NCBI GenBank assembly: GCA_033060915.1
Contig: CM065394.1
Location: 33,022,001-33,086,000, forward strand
Direction of reading: 5' to 3'
From: Euryodendron excelsum
Taxonomy: Eukaryota > Streptophyta > Magnoliopsida > Ericales > Pentaphylacaceae
DNA: 64,000 nucleotides
This document shows, piece by piece, positions 13,589-26,592 of this stretch; the stretch's first letter is position 1, and every line of letters begins with the position of its first letter. Made by a program: the position numbers and the translations under genes. The notes beneath the pieces are model-generated. The model saw nothing but the letters and a program-made list of their open reading frames with translations. It did not search any database and was not told the origin of the DNA.

Positions 13589-16500
13589 TTAGTAGCCCTT
13601 ATTTCCGCGAATTCGAGCCCTCATGTCAACCTGAAAAGGAAAAAAACAAAAATAATGAGAATACAAAAAAAGTAGGAAGATAGGGTGAGAGTTCTGGAAA
13701 TTTCACCGGAAAGTTACAATAAAAATTGAAGTCAGATGAAGTAATCTCGATTGGTTATTGTATATCCTATTTTAACAACCGCAAGTTTTCAGACTGTTCA
13801 AATGAGTTCCAAAGATGAGCTTCTTAATTTCTACTTGAACCCATCTAACAGCATATTCATTTTCAAAATGATCTTACAAATGATAATTTTATCCAGTTTC
13901 ATTTAGAACACAAGTACTTTATAGGATGTCCAAAGATACATTATATAGTACAGAATAACAGATGCACACACAGGTGCAGAGTTTCTTCCTCAGTTTCCAT
14001 TTTCTGTAAAGGTGGACTTAAATAATGTTAGCCAAATCTTTTGTTCTGAATGAAAAACTTGACTAGATCCTTCTCTTTTGTTTTAAGCGAAAATTTTGGC
14101 TACCTCGTTTACTTTGACCAATCTCAAGAACCATGGGAAGGTATGCATATTCCTATTATTTTTTGCCAGGTAGAGCATTCCATGATTCATTTACAGTTCC
14201 CTATCATAACGAACATGACACCCCCAGAGCATGGCTCTTAATCTCCCTGGGAAGATCAATTTGCGGACAAACAAAATTATGTTAAAGGTGAGTTATCCAA
14301 TTTTAAAACTATAACAATTAACATGTCACTTAATGAATGCATTTTGACAATTAACACACCGTAATTTATCCAGTGATTTCTAGACTTCTCTGTTCACTGT
14401 GTGTAATAACCACTGAAACTCCCCCAAAAAGGCTAACCAAGAAGGTGTCATATGTGTTCATTGTTCCTATTTACATACACAAGATCTCCCATGTAAACTT
14501 CTCATGTAGGACTCAGCACACACCAATGCGAATCGTCACAATATTCCTGCCTTGCGCCCTTGCGAGGGGTCTACAATCAATCAATCACAAACTCCGCACT
14601 GCTGAGCCCTCAAGCCGACACGGTTGTATGCATGGGTCGACCCTAATACCATAAGTAATAATCACGGGAACTCCTCCAAAAGTGCTAGCCAAGGACGTAA
14701 TTTAAGTTCATTGTTCCTACTTATATACCCAAGATCTCTAATGTAAACTTCCGATGTAGGACTCAGCACACGCCAACGCGAGTCGTTACAATCGCGTTGG
14801 TGTGTGTTGAGTCCTACATCGAAAGTTTACAAGGGGGATCTTGAGTATATAAGTAGGAACAAGGAACCAAATGACACCTTCTTGGCTAGCCCTTTTGGGG
14901 AGTTTCCGTGGGTATTACACTATGTTTCTCTATGTTCTCCATATCAATTATTGTCTTGTGTTTTCCTATCATGACATAACTTTGGTCTTGCAACTATGTA
15001 ATAAATAATAGTTCAAAATGAGTCTAATACAACTATATTTGCTACATATGATGAGGTTGGTAGAACAAGGCAAATGGTAATGTGTTGACATGCCTCAAAT
15101 GTAGAATACAAAATGAGAAAAGGTTATAAGAAGAATACCATATAAGAGTTGTTGCTCTAAAACTAATAGTTGAAGGTTAAATAGTGCTTAATCAATAAAT
15201 ATCACGAAACGGAACAGAAGTAATTGATTGGATTTCAAAGCCATAAACCATGAACAATCACCAATTATCTAGGCATGAGTATGATGAACAAGAAGTGACT
15301 GGAGTGTTCCCAGAACCCATCAAAAACCAACAAAGAGCCCCTCGTTTATTCAGAAATGTGCACACAGGATGATGAAGATGTGTTGCTTACATCAAATACT
15401 TCTATTGCGTGATGTAAAGATTTATCTGTTACCATGTTACTAACAACCTGCCCTGACCACCTGTCAATTGTCACCTATGGAGAAAATTACAAGAAAATGC
15501 AGGGGTACCATTGCATTTCAGCAGATAGAACCTTTTTATCCCAAACACAGTGTGTCAAACAGTCCACAAGTGGTACAGACAACTGATGCATTTAAAATCC
15601 TAATACAACTAGCACATGTCCATTTTGCACTCAACCACTCGCACAAAGTGGCATTAATTTTTTTTGGTACCATTTTCTCCTAATGCTGAAAGCCTAGACT
15701 GGGAGAAAAGAGAAGAACCTCTAGAAGATCCTATTGATACCTCGAAATGGTATTAAAATGCCAGATATCCATCTTCACCTTCATGTTCTCAGCAGCAAAG
15801 GGTTAAGGATTAACACAAAGTAACCATTTGGTTGACAAAGAATAACTATGAAAGCAACAATTATGACTCATTAGCACTGTTGTTGATCGTTCCTCCAAAT
15901 TTTAATGGAGTTAAGATTCCATCTAAACATAGATCCCGTAGTTTTAATGGAATTAAAATAGAATAATTGAGACTTCTAGCTACATCATCACTCCTTTCTA
16001 ACACCAGTTACAATAAGTGTCCCCCAATATTTCCTCTTGTTCCAGAATCATGACACCATAAGTTATCAGCACAATGTAAGGGGATCTCAAGAAGGCAGTT
16101 TAAAGAATAACTTGCAATATTTAGGCATTCACCCTTCTTAGTCTAATGCCAAGCACTAACTATAGTTAATTGTTTAATTTGACATCCAAGGGCTATGTTG
16201 AATGAACTCTTCTAAAATGTATGAAGTACCGGTATCGAACAATCAACACTTAGATGCTGACACTTACGTAAGGGTATGGGTATAAATATATGTCTAACAT
16301 GTATTGTTGACATTTATCTAACAAAATATTTAGTAATTCGAGTTTACCGTATAAATATGCATCGAATACTCTATAGCACCTTATAAACAATGTTTTTTGT
16401 TTTAAAAAATAAAAAAACTATTTTAAGAAATATGAATATTTTGTCGTGTTCCTATGCCATTGAATATGGAAATTAAACGAATATGACATTTAGACACATA

Positions 16501-19223
16501 CTTGCACCTGATACCCGTACGCGATTCTATATAACATGGGGCAAGGGGATTTGAACACAAGCATTGCAAGCGCTGTATATAACTTATTAGAGGATCCTCT
16601 GCAACTAACAGACAAAACCTTCTAACCCAAAGCACCATCATTCTACCAATTCAGCACTATAGAGTGGCATTGACAACTCTAGAAATTTTGGGTCTTCGTG
16701 AAACTCCTCGACCTTACATAAAGTAGTATTTGGATTGCACCCGAAAGAAAAATGCTATGTCAAGCAGCTTACACCTAGGAGCTAGGCTTATATCCATAGC
16801 TAGCTCGAGAAGAAATGGGACAACAGTGTGCACCCACAGCCACAAGATTCCACAAACAAGTGAATTATACCTAAGAAATTACCAGTTCATGGGAACTTGG
16901 GAAGTATGGTTGCTTGCTATAGGTACATGGGTCACAACCCATGTGATTGGACACGTCACCTCTAAGGATCCTCTCAAAGGACCCTATAAGACTCAAGGAT
17001 CCTCCATAACCTTAGGGCGCACCTCGCCTTTGAGGATCCTTAAGATACATTCTCCAGCAACCCCAATCCTTGGGTCTTGAGCAGAACCCAAGGATCCACA
17101 AAGCAGAAGTTATGGCATTCCTCCAGCTAACCATGATCCTTCGTACGGGACCATCAGGGACTTGCGGTTTAGAGGCTAGGATCTATGAAATCGTCAAGGT
17201 GCCAATCTCTCTCTTCAGAGGGATCCCCTTGACCTGCCACAATGAGAGAGAGATCCTCCAAGATGCTCCAACAACGTTAGGAAGGAAAAGAAAAAGAGAC
17301 TTAAGGGCATGGGTCAACTCTGCACCTAGGATCTCACCTACCAGAGCGGATCCCAAATGCAGTGCTGACCTTCTGAGACTGAGAGAAATGCCATCACTTG
17401 ATCATGGGTTGGCTCTCCCTCTCACACCCCTTCGCCTATATCAAGAGATGCCCTCCTTCCATTCGACAAAGACAAGAGACAACACAAGGCATGGAGTCTC
17501 TCCATGGTTCATTGCTCTCTCTTCTACTCTCTTTGCTTGGTCCCGTAATCACTGAATGACTGTTATACTTCCCAGAGGGTATACATACACCCACGGCCTC
17601 TAAGATCACCCACACTTGCTATATTGTATGAGAGTACAGGAGAGTGGAGTAAATAGAGGTGCATATGCTAGCTATTATATGAGGTAAAAATATTATTTCT
17701 GCTTTACTGTGAACAAAGCCCATGGAAACATTTTCCTTTCAATCAAGAACCATGCCATTTGTTAAGTATCCTAAAGCTTATGCTTTTTTTTTTCTTCCTA
17801 AGTAATCCTAAAGATTATGACTTACCAAACCACTCTATCATAAAATAAGACATGAAAAACAGGAGCATGAACAAAATAATTTTGTTTAGACCCACACCCT
17901 ACTGTGTCTTCCTTGTATCTTCACTAAACTACGTTTATTTTTCACTATTCTGAATCTGTCAAACATAGGAAGCCCACAACCAGGTCTCGTTAAGCCACAA
18001 AACCTTCGCTTGGTCCATTGGGTTTCCAACAATAACTCCTAGAATATGGCAGACCGATTCTTTTAATCTCAAGAAGAGGATGAAAAAAGACAAGATGGCA
18101 TAATACAATCTTCATTCATGAGAATATAAGGATACAGGCATGCCAGATCAAGCTGTAATCGATAGTTATTATAAATATAATTACTCAAGCTTCATCTAAT
18201 GATTCACAATTCAGTACCAAAGCATGCAAGGTACATGCCCAGAAAGCACTCTTGCACGCATACAGTCAGGATGTGAAGCTTCAAAATAAAATGGAGTTGG
18301 AACAGTTTGCTCATTGTCAGTCATTATTTAATTTTACTCAAGATTATGCTATGCCAAAAGTTTATCAACTATGGTAAAACTTATGAAATAAACCTAAAGA
18401 AAAACAAATAAAGAAGTGCTACAAGTAATACAAATTTAGAGGCAAAACATACCTGCCCTCTCTTGCAATTGAAAAATGTTTCCCGCAGTCCAACACAATC
18501 GCTTGATATGGATGGGCTCTTCTCCTTGGCACATTCCCTGTACGGTCGCTTCTCAACCTAGACAAAAGCAATCATGTGATTATATGACAAGAGATGTTTG
18601 AACGCAAGTAAACAACATTCAAATAAAGATACAGATATATATATATATATATATATCCACAAATATTGAGACATACACATGTCCACAAAAGAATATCTTA
18701 GCTGAAACCAACCAGACTTCTCACATGCCTCGAATTTATCTGAAATCTGCAGCTACTAATCTAATTTTCCAAAATACAGGGCCTAACTGAGCCTGGAAAA
18801 CCCCAATTGAATTTTCTGATGTGTTAATTCAATTTAATAATCACAGTTTCCTCCGTTAGCATACGAGAGCAATGCAAGGGTTCAATTCCAACAAAGCAGG
18901 AAGAAGAATGAAGAAAAAAGTTAAGATTTTGAATTTAAGTATTATTTGAGTAGTTACATAAAGACGGTATGAGCGTTTATGCGATGCCCGCATCAATAAC
19001 CATAGCAATCAGCAAATAGAACACAAAGTCTGAGATGCATTAGAAATGCAACAGCGTATCAAATGGAAAAATAATTCATACAAAACTATATGATATGCAA
19101 ATATATATACATAATATATGGATTTATATATGCACAAAGATTTAGAGGAAGAACCTTTACACAGTCAGATTCGCTGAGACACTTGACCAGTTCCATGGCG
19201 AGACCCTTGCAGGACTTCGACAT
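13589..19223 (-). CDS. COA5: Cytochrome c oxidase assembly factor 5 (COA5/PET191), 3 exons, 71 aa
   Basis: Exons: 19223-19155 (23 codons), 18557-18453 (35 codons) and 13630-13589 (13 codons plus stop). All junctions are phase 0 and GT-AG. The protein begins MSKSCKGLAMELVKCLSESD and ends DMRARIRGNKGY. Six cysteines sit at 5, 15, 21, 32, 44 and 54, giving CX9C (5-15), CX10C (21-32) and CX9C (44-54), the signature of the Pet191 family. These proteins are imported into the mitochondrial intermembrane space by the MIA pathway and help assemble complex IV. The length matches the family, so the protein is complete. Each exon is too short to stand out as an open frame. Intron 2 is 4.8 kb and contains a TRIM composite and an LTR-like block. 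Identity is strong. Confidence 0.95.
14402..14919 (-). mobile_element. TRIM retrotransposon plus an inverted extra LTR, in COA5 intron 2
   Basis: In minus orientation, one LTR spans 14654-14790 and another 14402-14540; both are about 138 bp and run TGTNACGA... to ...TTA(CA). Next to the first is a site like the initiator tRNA-Met primer-binding site (TGGTATTAGG, reverse complement of 14642-14650), and the internal part is only about 113 bp. A third LTR copy, in plus orientation and lacking about 10 bases at its start, runs 14791-14919. It forms a long near-palindrome with 14654-14790. The composite is flanked by CTGTG (14397-14401) and CTATG (14920-14924), 4 of 5 matching. There is no coding capacity, as expected for a TRIM. 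Confidence 0.8.
16900..17645 (+). mobile_element. Probable solo LTR or LTR fragment rich in AGGATCC motifs, COA5 intron 2
   Basis: The block has many AGGATCC/GGATCCT words, a TATA-like CGCCTATATCAAGAG at about 17432 and a downstream Ser/Leu-type CT-rich region with CACTGAATGACTG and CACCCACGGCCTC. This is the order seen around the transcription start and U5 of many plant Ty3-type LTRs. It is GC-richer than its surroundings. The open frames across it (16730-17080, 17070-17555) resemble no protein I know. Ends and target duplication were not found. Confidence 0.5.
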
Positions 19224-19299
19224 TGCTCTCTCTTTCTTCCTCTCTAAAACCCCACCACCGCTTGATTTCTACTCTGTAATAGCAATATGCCACTGAGAG

Positions 19300-20758
19300 C
19301 GTTTTAGGGCTGGGCCTGCTGGCGCTTGATTGGGCTGGGCCCGATTGCATAATAGTTTAGTACAGGAAGATGGAGGGAAAAAAAATTTGCAACTAGCTAC
19401 TGCGAATAGAAATTTCTTTTTCTTTTCTTTTGTTTTGTTTTTTTTTTTTTTTTTTGGTTGAGCACTATGAATGGGAATCTCTTAATAGATAGGATTATTT
19501 TGGAAAATGCTAGGCTCTTCCATAAGCATCAAGTCTTTTATCCTGGTTAATTTTGAATTTAGAATTACTAGATTTATCTGTTCGAGTGGAGTTTTTTTTT
19601 TTTTTTTATTCCCTTTAGTACCTTGTAAATTTCGTAATGTCTGTGCATGTTTTGTGCATCCTTGAATAAAAGTCATGTGCACTTTGGAGACAAATGTAAT
19701 TTTTACTAACAATAGTTATTGTCAAAAAAAAAAAAAAAGAAACTCCCTTTTATTAGTTTTCATAATTTTATTTTTATTTTTAGGAGCTTTTAGTTAATTC
19801 ATACCCTAAAAAAAAAAATTGATCTAAAAGCAACTAAAAAATATATATATATATATATTTCAAAAGCTAGATTATTAAACTGCATCCAGACTAGGTATTA
19901 CTTAAGACTAACAAGCCAAGCAAAGCCTTTTGACTTGGAGATCATAATGTACCACACCAACGGCCCATTTGGGGGGCTTAGGGACAGCAGGCCCGTTTCA
20001 CATTTCACAGCCCAACATGCACTGTGTAAAAGGAAAAGTAATTCAGTGCTTTAAGAGTGTGGGGTCAAATATTTTGTTTAGTAGCTGAGAATTTCACCGG
20101 TGAGAATAAAAAGAGTACTAAATAATTTTTTTGTGGTTATAGAGTCTAAATAATTTTTTTGTGGTTGTTGAGTCTAGATATTTGTGCACATGCCCATGTC
20201 AACATCGTGTACGCATGGATAAATTATCCAAAGTGACTGTCACTCGACATCATCATGGCTAGATAGTGTGACGGTTTATTTACGTGATGTCCTGTGCCTA
20301 TGTTTTTTTTTAGAGAGATATAACATTTTTTAAGAAATTATAGGCATTATACTAATTGTATGGTTGGTTTTCAAATTTTGAAATTTCGGTCATGCAAAAA
20401 ATTTACACGTATCACAATTTAAATAGAATGTCAACCACATAAATATGATAACATAATGTAACTGTCATCTTGATACAAAGCACTCACAATGAGTTAGACA
20501 GATGGTACATAAATATAGGAGTGTGAATATTAACAGCCTATTCAAAACTTGTGAAAGACAAGAGAAAAGAAGGAAAAAAAATAATAATATTTTATAATTC
20601 TATCTAGAAGAAAAAAGGAATTAAAAGGAAGGAAAAAATAAAAAAAAATGAAGAAAAAATATCACTCTTTATGTCTTTCTTTCTTTCTTTCTTAAATTTC
20701 AAATAAGAGAAAGAAATTTTCCTTTTACCTTTCTTTCCTTTGCTTTGCAAAACCAAAT
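19300..20758. other. Intergenic spacer left of the LTR retrotransposon
   Basis: AT-rich with several homopolymer T and A tracts (about 19439-19455, 19589-19607, 19726-19740) and a (TA)n tract at about 19841-19858. A short direct repeat (AATAATTTTTTTGTGGTTRT) occurs at about 20119 and 20148. No gene was seen. Confidence 0.4.
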
Positions 20759-21290
20759 TGTGGAATAAAAGATTCTGGATTCTTTGGATTAGGGTTGGCC
20801 CACTAAATGATAGTGCCGACCTTTCAAAGAAAAAGCTTAGAATAAGCTCGCTAAGAATGATAGTGCCGATCTCAAAGCCCAATATCTGCTAAAGTACAGC
20901 TGACCTGCATGAAAGCAAGCATAATGGATAAAGAATTCCAAATTGATAGAGGAAAAAACTCTTAAAGATAAGTACAATCTACTCATAAATCAACCCAAGA
21001 GAGAGTTACTCCTAGAATGAGAGGAAATATCATTCCTAGAATGAGTGGAGCCTCTGAAACCTATAAATACATCATGTCATTAAGAAGCAAGGTACGCACA
21101 CAACTGAGAGCTAGAATAGATTTATTTCTTTCAATTCATTGAGGTTAAGCTTGTTTGACTTTATCTTCGAAGTGTCATTGGTCTAAAGAGGGTCGATACA
21201 TTCTCATTATCTTCTTCTCTTATAGATTGTTCGTGCTCATCAATTTGGTTCGTATATTGAATCAGATCTTCCTAAAAAAAACCCTTTACA
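20759..21290 (+). repeat. 5' LTR of the 20.8-27.1 kb retrotransposon
   Basis: Aligns end to end with 26593-27131, with many substitutions and small indels scattered along it. It contains a TATA-like CCTATAAATACATC at about 21060 and a CT-rich downstream stretch. The accumulated differences between the LTRs indicate an old insertion. Confidence 0.92.
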
Positions 21291-22059
21291 ATTGGCACGG
21301 TCTATAGGAAGCTCTATACAACGATGAGTACCAGTTTTTTCAGAGGAGGAGTCGAGCCCACCAGTAGGGAGATTAAAGACAACCATGATGTTCATAGTCA
21401 TGAAGATACTTACCTGTCAAATCATCATGATGATTCAACACGAACTCCAGGAGGTCACCTAATTAGATCGGAGATACGAGTCCCTAGTTGTAATCATCAG
21501 GGAAGACAAAGGAACTACGGCAAGCTCCACAATATGTCAGAAATCTGAATCGCCGAAAGAGCTATCATAGGAAGTTGAACCCTTCGCCCTCCAGTGGATG
21601 TTTTCCTAGTAACCTATCACCCCGAGCAGCTAAACAGGAACTTCGACAGCCGGATGAAGATATTGCCCACCTCAGGTCAACAGTTGAAACTATAAGGGAG
21701 GAGATTGCTAGAAGAAATAGACGAAACTCTAGAAGATCTCCAAATTAGTGGAGAAGAAGGAGAACGAATTCCAGAAGCATAAGCCCCCCTGCCATACATT
21801 TGACTGTAAGCCACGCCTCCAGCACTGGACACTATAAGGACAAAGAGGAAGACTGATAGGGTGGGAGGAATTGAACTCCACCCATAAGAGATTTGGCAGG
21901 AGCCGATCCAGAATAAAAGGGCTAGGATCGATGGCTGAACAAGCGGCTTGATAATAGGGATAAGCGTCGTACGGAACGGACGGCCCATGACATAGCCACA
22001 AGAGCCCATGATCAGATCCCGTCCACACCCTCTACAGAGAAAATTGAGGCCCGCCGACC

Positions 22060-22900
22060 TCCAAGAAAATTCACACTGCCAAAATTTACACCTTATGATG
22101 GGAAGTCAGATCCAGTTAGTCATGTTCAGCATTACAAATAGATGACGACACTGTGGAGCGGATACGAGTCTTTAATATGCCAAGTTTTTCCATCAAGCCT
22201 TAGAGAAGTAGCTTTACAATGGTTTGACAAGTTGCCGTCCTAATCAATAACTAGTTGGAGACAACTCGCTAAGCTATTCACCGCTCGGTTCATCGCAAAT
22301 AGTAAATAGCCTAAAGAAGTAGGCTACTTGTTGACTTTATAGAAGAAGGATGGAGAAGGTTTACAGGAGGCCTACAATGAAATTAAGGAGTGCAGCGAAT
22401 AGTTGGTCGTCACACAATTCAAGATCAGTCTTCCCAAGGAGCACCGATTGAGGCAGTCCCTGATGAAGAAACTAGCTACTGGGGTACAAGACTTGATGTT
22501 AAAAATTGAACAGTATGCCAGAGTTGAAAAAGATGTTGCATAGTCGATCCAAGAGAGGGTTGGCGAGAAGTCAGACCAAAAAGACGGATGGAAAAACAAG
22601 AAGCCCCGACAAGATGAGGCCAATGGTAGGGGCATGAACATGGTATTCAATGAGCTGATCTACAAGATACTGTCCCAGATAAAGGACAATCCCTACTTCA
22701 AATGACCATCAAGGATGGGAGGGGACCCAAACACAAGGGATCAGAAGAAATTCTGGTCTCACCACAGAGAGAGGGGGGCCACATGACAGAAAATTACAAG
22801 CACTTCAAAGATCACTTTAAGGACTTGGCAAAGGCAAGGCACCTTAACCAATACATTGACTACATGAAAACGGAGGAGATCCCCCAGATAGAAGCATAGC
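22060..22900 (+). pseudogene. Decayed retrotransposon gag
   Basis: From about 22060 the frame reads KFTLPKFTPYDGKSDP, then EVALQWFDKLPS, SWRQLAKLFTARF, KDGEGLQEAYNEI and LMLKIEQYARVE, the pattern of plant Ty3-type retrotransposon gag. At least six in-frame stops interrupt it, mostly TAG. A frameshift near 22750 leads to a degenerate zinc-knuckle-like segment (HHREGGHMTENYKHFKDHFK) and a stop after IEA at 22897-22899. It cannot make a full gag protein. Confidence 0.8.
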
Positions 22901-23230
22901 CAGAACAACCACGTGTGATAGTAGTGCTGCAAGGCCCTTACAAAGTTGTACCCTAGGTTTGCATGGGGGCATATCAGCTAGAAGCTACAGAAGAAGGGCG
23001 CCAGCCACCCTGACTTGGGGATGCCCACAAATAAAAGAAGTTTTTCCAGTGAAAAGTTGCGCAGAATCTAGAACCTTTTTCCTTACATGTCTTTATTTAA
23101 TGATGTGTAACTCACCAGCGAAGATGCTGCACTTTTCTTTAGACAAGTCTTTTTAATAAATCTCGAAATTAATTAACGATGACAAGCTGTTGGAGAGGAA
23201 TAAGAACAAAGAAAAACCCAAATGTAAAAT

Positions 23231-26075
23231 TGTCACAACCCATTTTATCTTCTAAATCGGGACACAGAGTTTATAAGATAAAGATACATCATTCACATAC
23301 TTTCAAAATGATTATTACATCCAGAGAACATTATGTTTCTAGTTGAGATCCATAACTTTATTTTATGTACAATCCAGACTAAATATTAAGGAAATTCCAA
23401 CTGAACTGGGTAGTTCATTTCTTATAATCATTTCCTTGGAATCCAGCTGAAGTCTCATTTCCTGAAATTTGTCCCATAAGATAGGAGTGAGCTGCGAAGC
23501 CCAGTAAGAATCTTATAAATTCTATAAAGCACAGGTTTAAATGCAATACAGTAAAAAGATAGCACGGCACACATATGCCCCTTGTAATTCTTTTCTTTTT
23601 TTATCAATACCAAGATCCTTGTAGGTATGTCCTGCCCGGAGCATCATCAAGCCTAGTGGACCCACCCTTGACCCTTCTCCTCATCAAGATAATGGGGGTC
23701 CACCCATGATTATCTAGCCCATATCAAGCCCAACGAAGTTGACCCATGATTGCCCCAAATCAAGTCCAGTCAGGTTCGCCCATAATATTAACTTGGGGCC
23801 TTTTCTTTCCAGTTGTTCCACCCTTATTCCTCCCCAGTGATGCATGCATACAGTGAATGTAGCAATATAATCAATAACATAAGTAGCAGGAAAACGTAAA
23901 GTCAACACAGTAATTTGCAAGTTATCTGATAAGAAGAAAACAAGCATGTATTTTAAAGAATGCATAAGTTCCTACCCTACTAATAGTCTTGGTCAAAATA
24001 GATACTCGTTTCACGTACTGTCTGTGAAGGAAGGAAATACTAGCTTGTATGTCATAATTATCTAAGATTCTTGTAAATAAGTGAAAGTGTCAAATAAATA
24101 GAGAGTCAGCAAGGTTAGAGTTATTAGCAAGGGGATGGTTCGGTAAGACGGATCCTTTGGAATCCTCCTCGTCTCCCGTCAAGAATAAAATTGCCCGGTA
24201 TCGAGGCCCAAGGGTGAAATCTCAAAATTTACTAGGGGGCCCAGTGACTTTACACTCTCCCATATTTGAGTTCCTCATGCTTTTATAGAATTACTGGTAA
24301 ATTTTCAGATTTTTTCCATTTACAGTTTATTTTCTACGATTTTTTGTGTCTAGACAGAGTTATTAATTCACAAAAAATCGCAGAATTACCAAAAAATTTA
24401 GGGTAGGCTTACATGGTCTCTTGGACCATTCTACAAAAAATTGGTGGTCATCGGAGCAGGCACGCGCCACCACCCGCGTATGGGGTAGGAAGGCATAGTC
24501 TTCTTCTTCTTCCACTGCGACTAGTGATGCTTCTAGGTCTATTTTCGACCATCCACCGTGCTTCCTGGCCATGCATGTGCAACCCAAAGATAGATAAGGA
24601 GTTGGGCTTCACACTCATGGCCAGAGTTCAGCCGGTGGTGGTCGGAGGTGGCCGGTTTTTGACTTAAAAGTCTAGTTGCATGGTGGAACCCTTGGGTTTA
24701 GACCTGCAACTAGATTTTTCAGGCCCTTCCCATCGTTTTTTGAAAAAGTGTCCTTCGCGAAAGTTGTTCGGATCATCGAGACGAAGAGGACTTAACTAGC
24801 CTCGTTAGATTTGGTGGTCGGTGGTTGGCGTTAGGGCTTGCCGAAGCTTTTCTGGCGAGATCGGCCTCCCAGGGAGTTTCCGATGCATGCACAGAGCCCT
24901 TGGGCCTCTCTAGAATACCTAGAGGTGTCCTTAAGAAGCCCAGAGCTCCTGTGGCAACCGTAAGTCCCTAGTGTTGCCGCTGTGGGTTGGGTGGTGCATG
25001 TTTTCGATTTCTCTCTCTCTTCGCTCGTGGCTGTTATGTTGGATCAACGGGGGTAGTTTTGCTGTGTTAAGGGAGGAAGGACATCCTCTTACCTCACTTC
25101 CAATGGCCCGATGTCCAACCCTCTATTTTTCTCTTTTTCTCTCTCTTTTTCCCCTCGATTTTTCACTCTCTCTCTCTTCGATTTTTCTTGGTTTCTGGCC
25201 AAGGTTTTCTTCCTTTTCCTCTGGGTTTGTAATGAGGGAGGTGGAGGGAAAGAGTTTCTCACCTGAAAGTGTTGATGAGAAGCTCGCTCTCTCTAGTTCT
25301 TTCTTATTCTCCCTTGCTCTCGGTTTTGTGTTGATTTTTATCTGTTTTTCGATGAATACTCTAGACATTTGAATAGCCTACAGAATAGATGTATTCTAGA
25401 GCGTTGCAAACCTTCATGAAGCCAGGTTTCATGCCACGGCAGTGCATGAATTTGCAAGGTGTCTCGGTATGGCATAACTTCGATGCGATAATGCTTTGAG
25501 GTCGGTTACTCGGTTGATCATCATGAATGATCTATTTGGCTTCCTGAATTGATATATTTGTTTCTTTGTAGCGTATGTATGATTGGTATCATTTACCTTT
25601 GCATAGATGTGGTTATGTCAAAAGTTAGTGGGGTCATGGTTTGAATTTTAAACTGGTGGAGCTTTGAACTGGTTTAATGCATGGTTACCAAGCTTGAGTT
25701 GGTTCAATAATAAAGTTTTTAGGATGGTTGACGTAGGGTTTTAAATATTTAGTGAGATATATTCAATAAGTGGGTGAACCGGCTGAGTACGTGTGTATGA
25801 CCGGTTAAACCGGTGCTTGCCTATATTGGGCTTGTTTAGTTAGATTTTTGGACCGGTGTAAGTTTAGGTTGGTTCTTAGGGAAGGGTTTAGACTGGTATG
25901 TCTACTAGGCCGACGTTTGATTCTTTGGTCTAAGGAAGAACCAGGCAACTAACTACAGACGGTTTAATAGTGATACTCATCCGTCGTGTTTTAATTAGAC
26001 ATAAAAACGAAATGCAACAATTCTAACCTATTTAATAGGAATGTAATGCAGTCAAGAAAATTTAGGGTGTTATTG
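23231..26075. mobile_element. Nested insertion, probable long solo LTR beginning TGTCACAACCC
   Basis: The sequence begins TGTCACAACCC at 23231 and ends near TTTAGGGTGTTAT (about 26061-26073), interrupting the tandem repeat tract of the host element. These ends resemble plant chromovirus LTRs (TGTCAC... ...GGGTGTTACA). Part of the interior (23460-23520, GTGAGCTGCGAAGCCCAGTAAG) also resembles that class. The last bases are not CA and no matching 5-bp duplication was found, so the right end may be truncated. Open frames such as 24971-25372 are CT-rich low-complexity translations, not genes. Confidence 0.6.
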
Positions 26076-26520
26076 GTCCTACCTAAGTCTGGCAGGTCGG
26101 TCCAAGAATGGCCGCCCTAAAAACTCAAGGGTAAAACCTTGGTCTTGCCTAAATCAGACAGGTCGGCCCAAGAATGGCCACTCCAAAAACAAAGTGTAAA
26201 ACCTTGGTTCTGCCTAAGTCGGGTAAGTTGGCCAATAAAGGTCAAAGTAAAAAACCCAAGCATTCATCGCTTAGTCCTGTATAAGATGAGGAGGTCGGCC
26301 TAAAAATAACCAACCCCTAGAAAAACCAAGCAAAGAGCTTGGTTTTGCTTAAGTTTGGTAGGTTGGCAAATAAGGCCAGAAGAGAAGGAAGACCAAACTG
26401 AGAGCTTAGTCTTATCTAAGTTTGGTAGGTCAGGCTTGAAGAGGGTAAAAAAAAACCAAGTGGAGAACTTAGTCTTGCCTAAGTTTGGTAGGTCGGCCAA
26501 AACATGCCAAATTTAAAAGA
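26076..26520 (+). repeat. Degenerate tandem repeats upstream of the 3' LTR
   Basis: About six units of roughly 60-75 bp, each carrying CTTAGTCTTGCCTAAGT then TTGGTAGGTCGGCC and AAAAACCAAG-like words. The same words occur just left of the nested insertion (about 23205-23225), so the tract was longer before it was interrupted. Such arrays are common just before the 3' LTR in plant Ty3-type elements. Confidence 0.75.
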
Positions 26521-26592
26521 TTATCATTATTAACACAGTACAACCCTTGTCGCCCAAGCTCAGGCAAATAGGGCACAAGGGTTGGGGGTAAT

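Noticed and set aside
17070..17555. 161-aa open frame in COA5 intron 2
   Set aside because: No family resemblance; lies in an LTR-like block with TATA and U5-like features, on the strand opposite to the host gene.
18636..18657. (TA)n tracts here and at about 37845, 38660, 41800, 48080, 48385 and 48620
   Set aside because: Ordinary microsatellites or element-edge TA runs; no function supported.
24971..25372. 133-aa open frame, Ser/Leu/Phe-rich
   Set aside because: Translation of a CT-rich low-complexity tract inside a nested LTR; the complementary strand is equally open.
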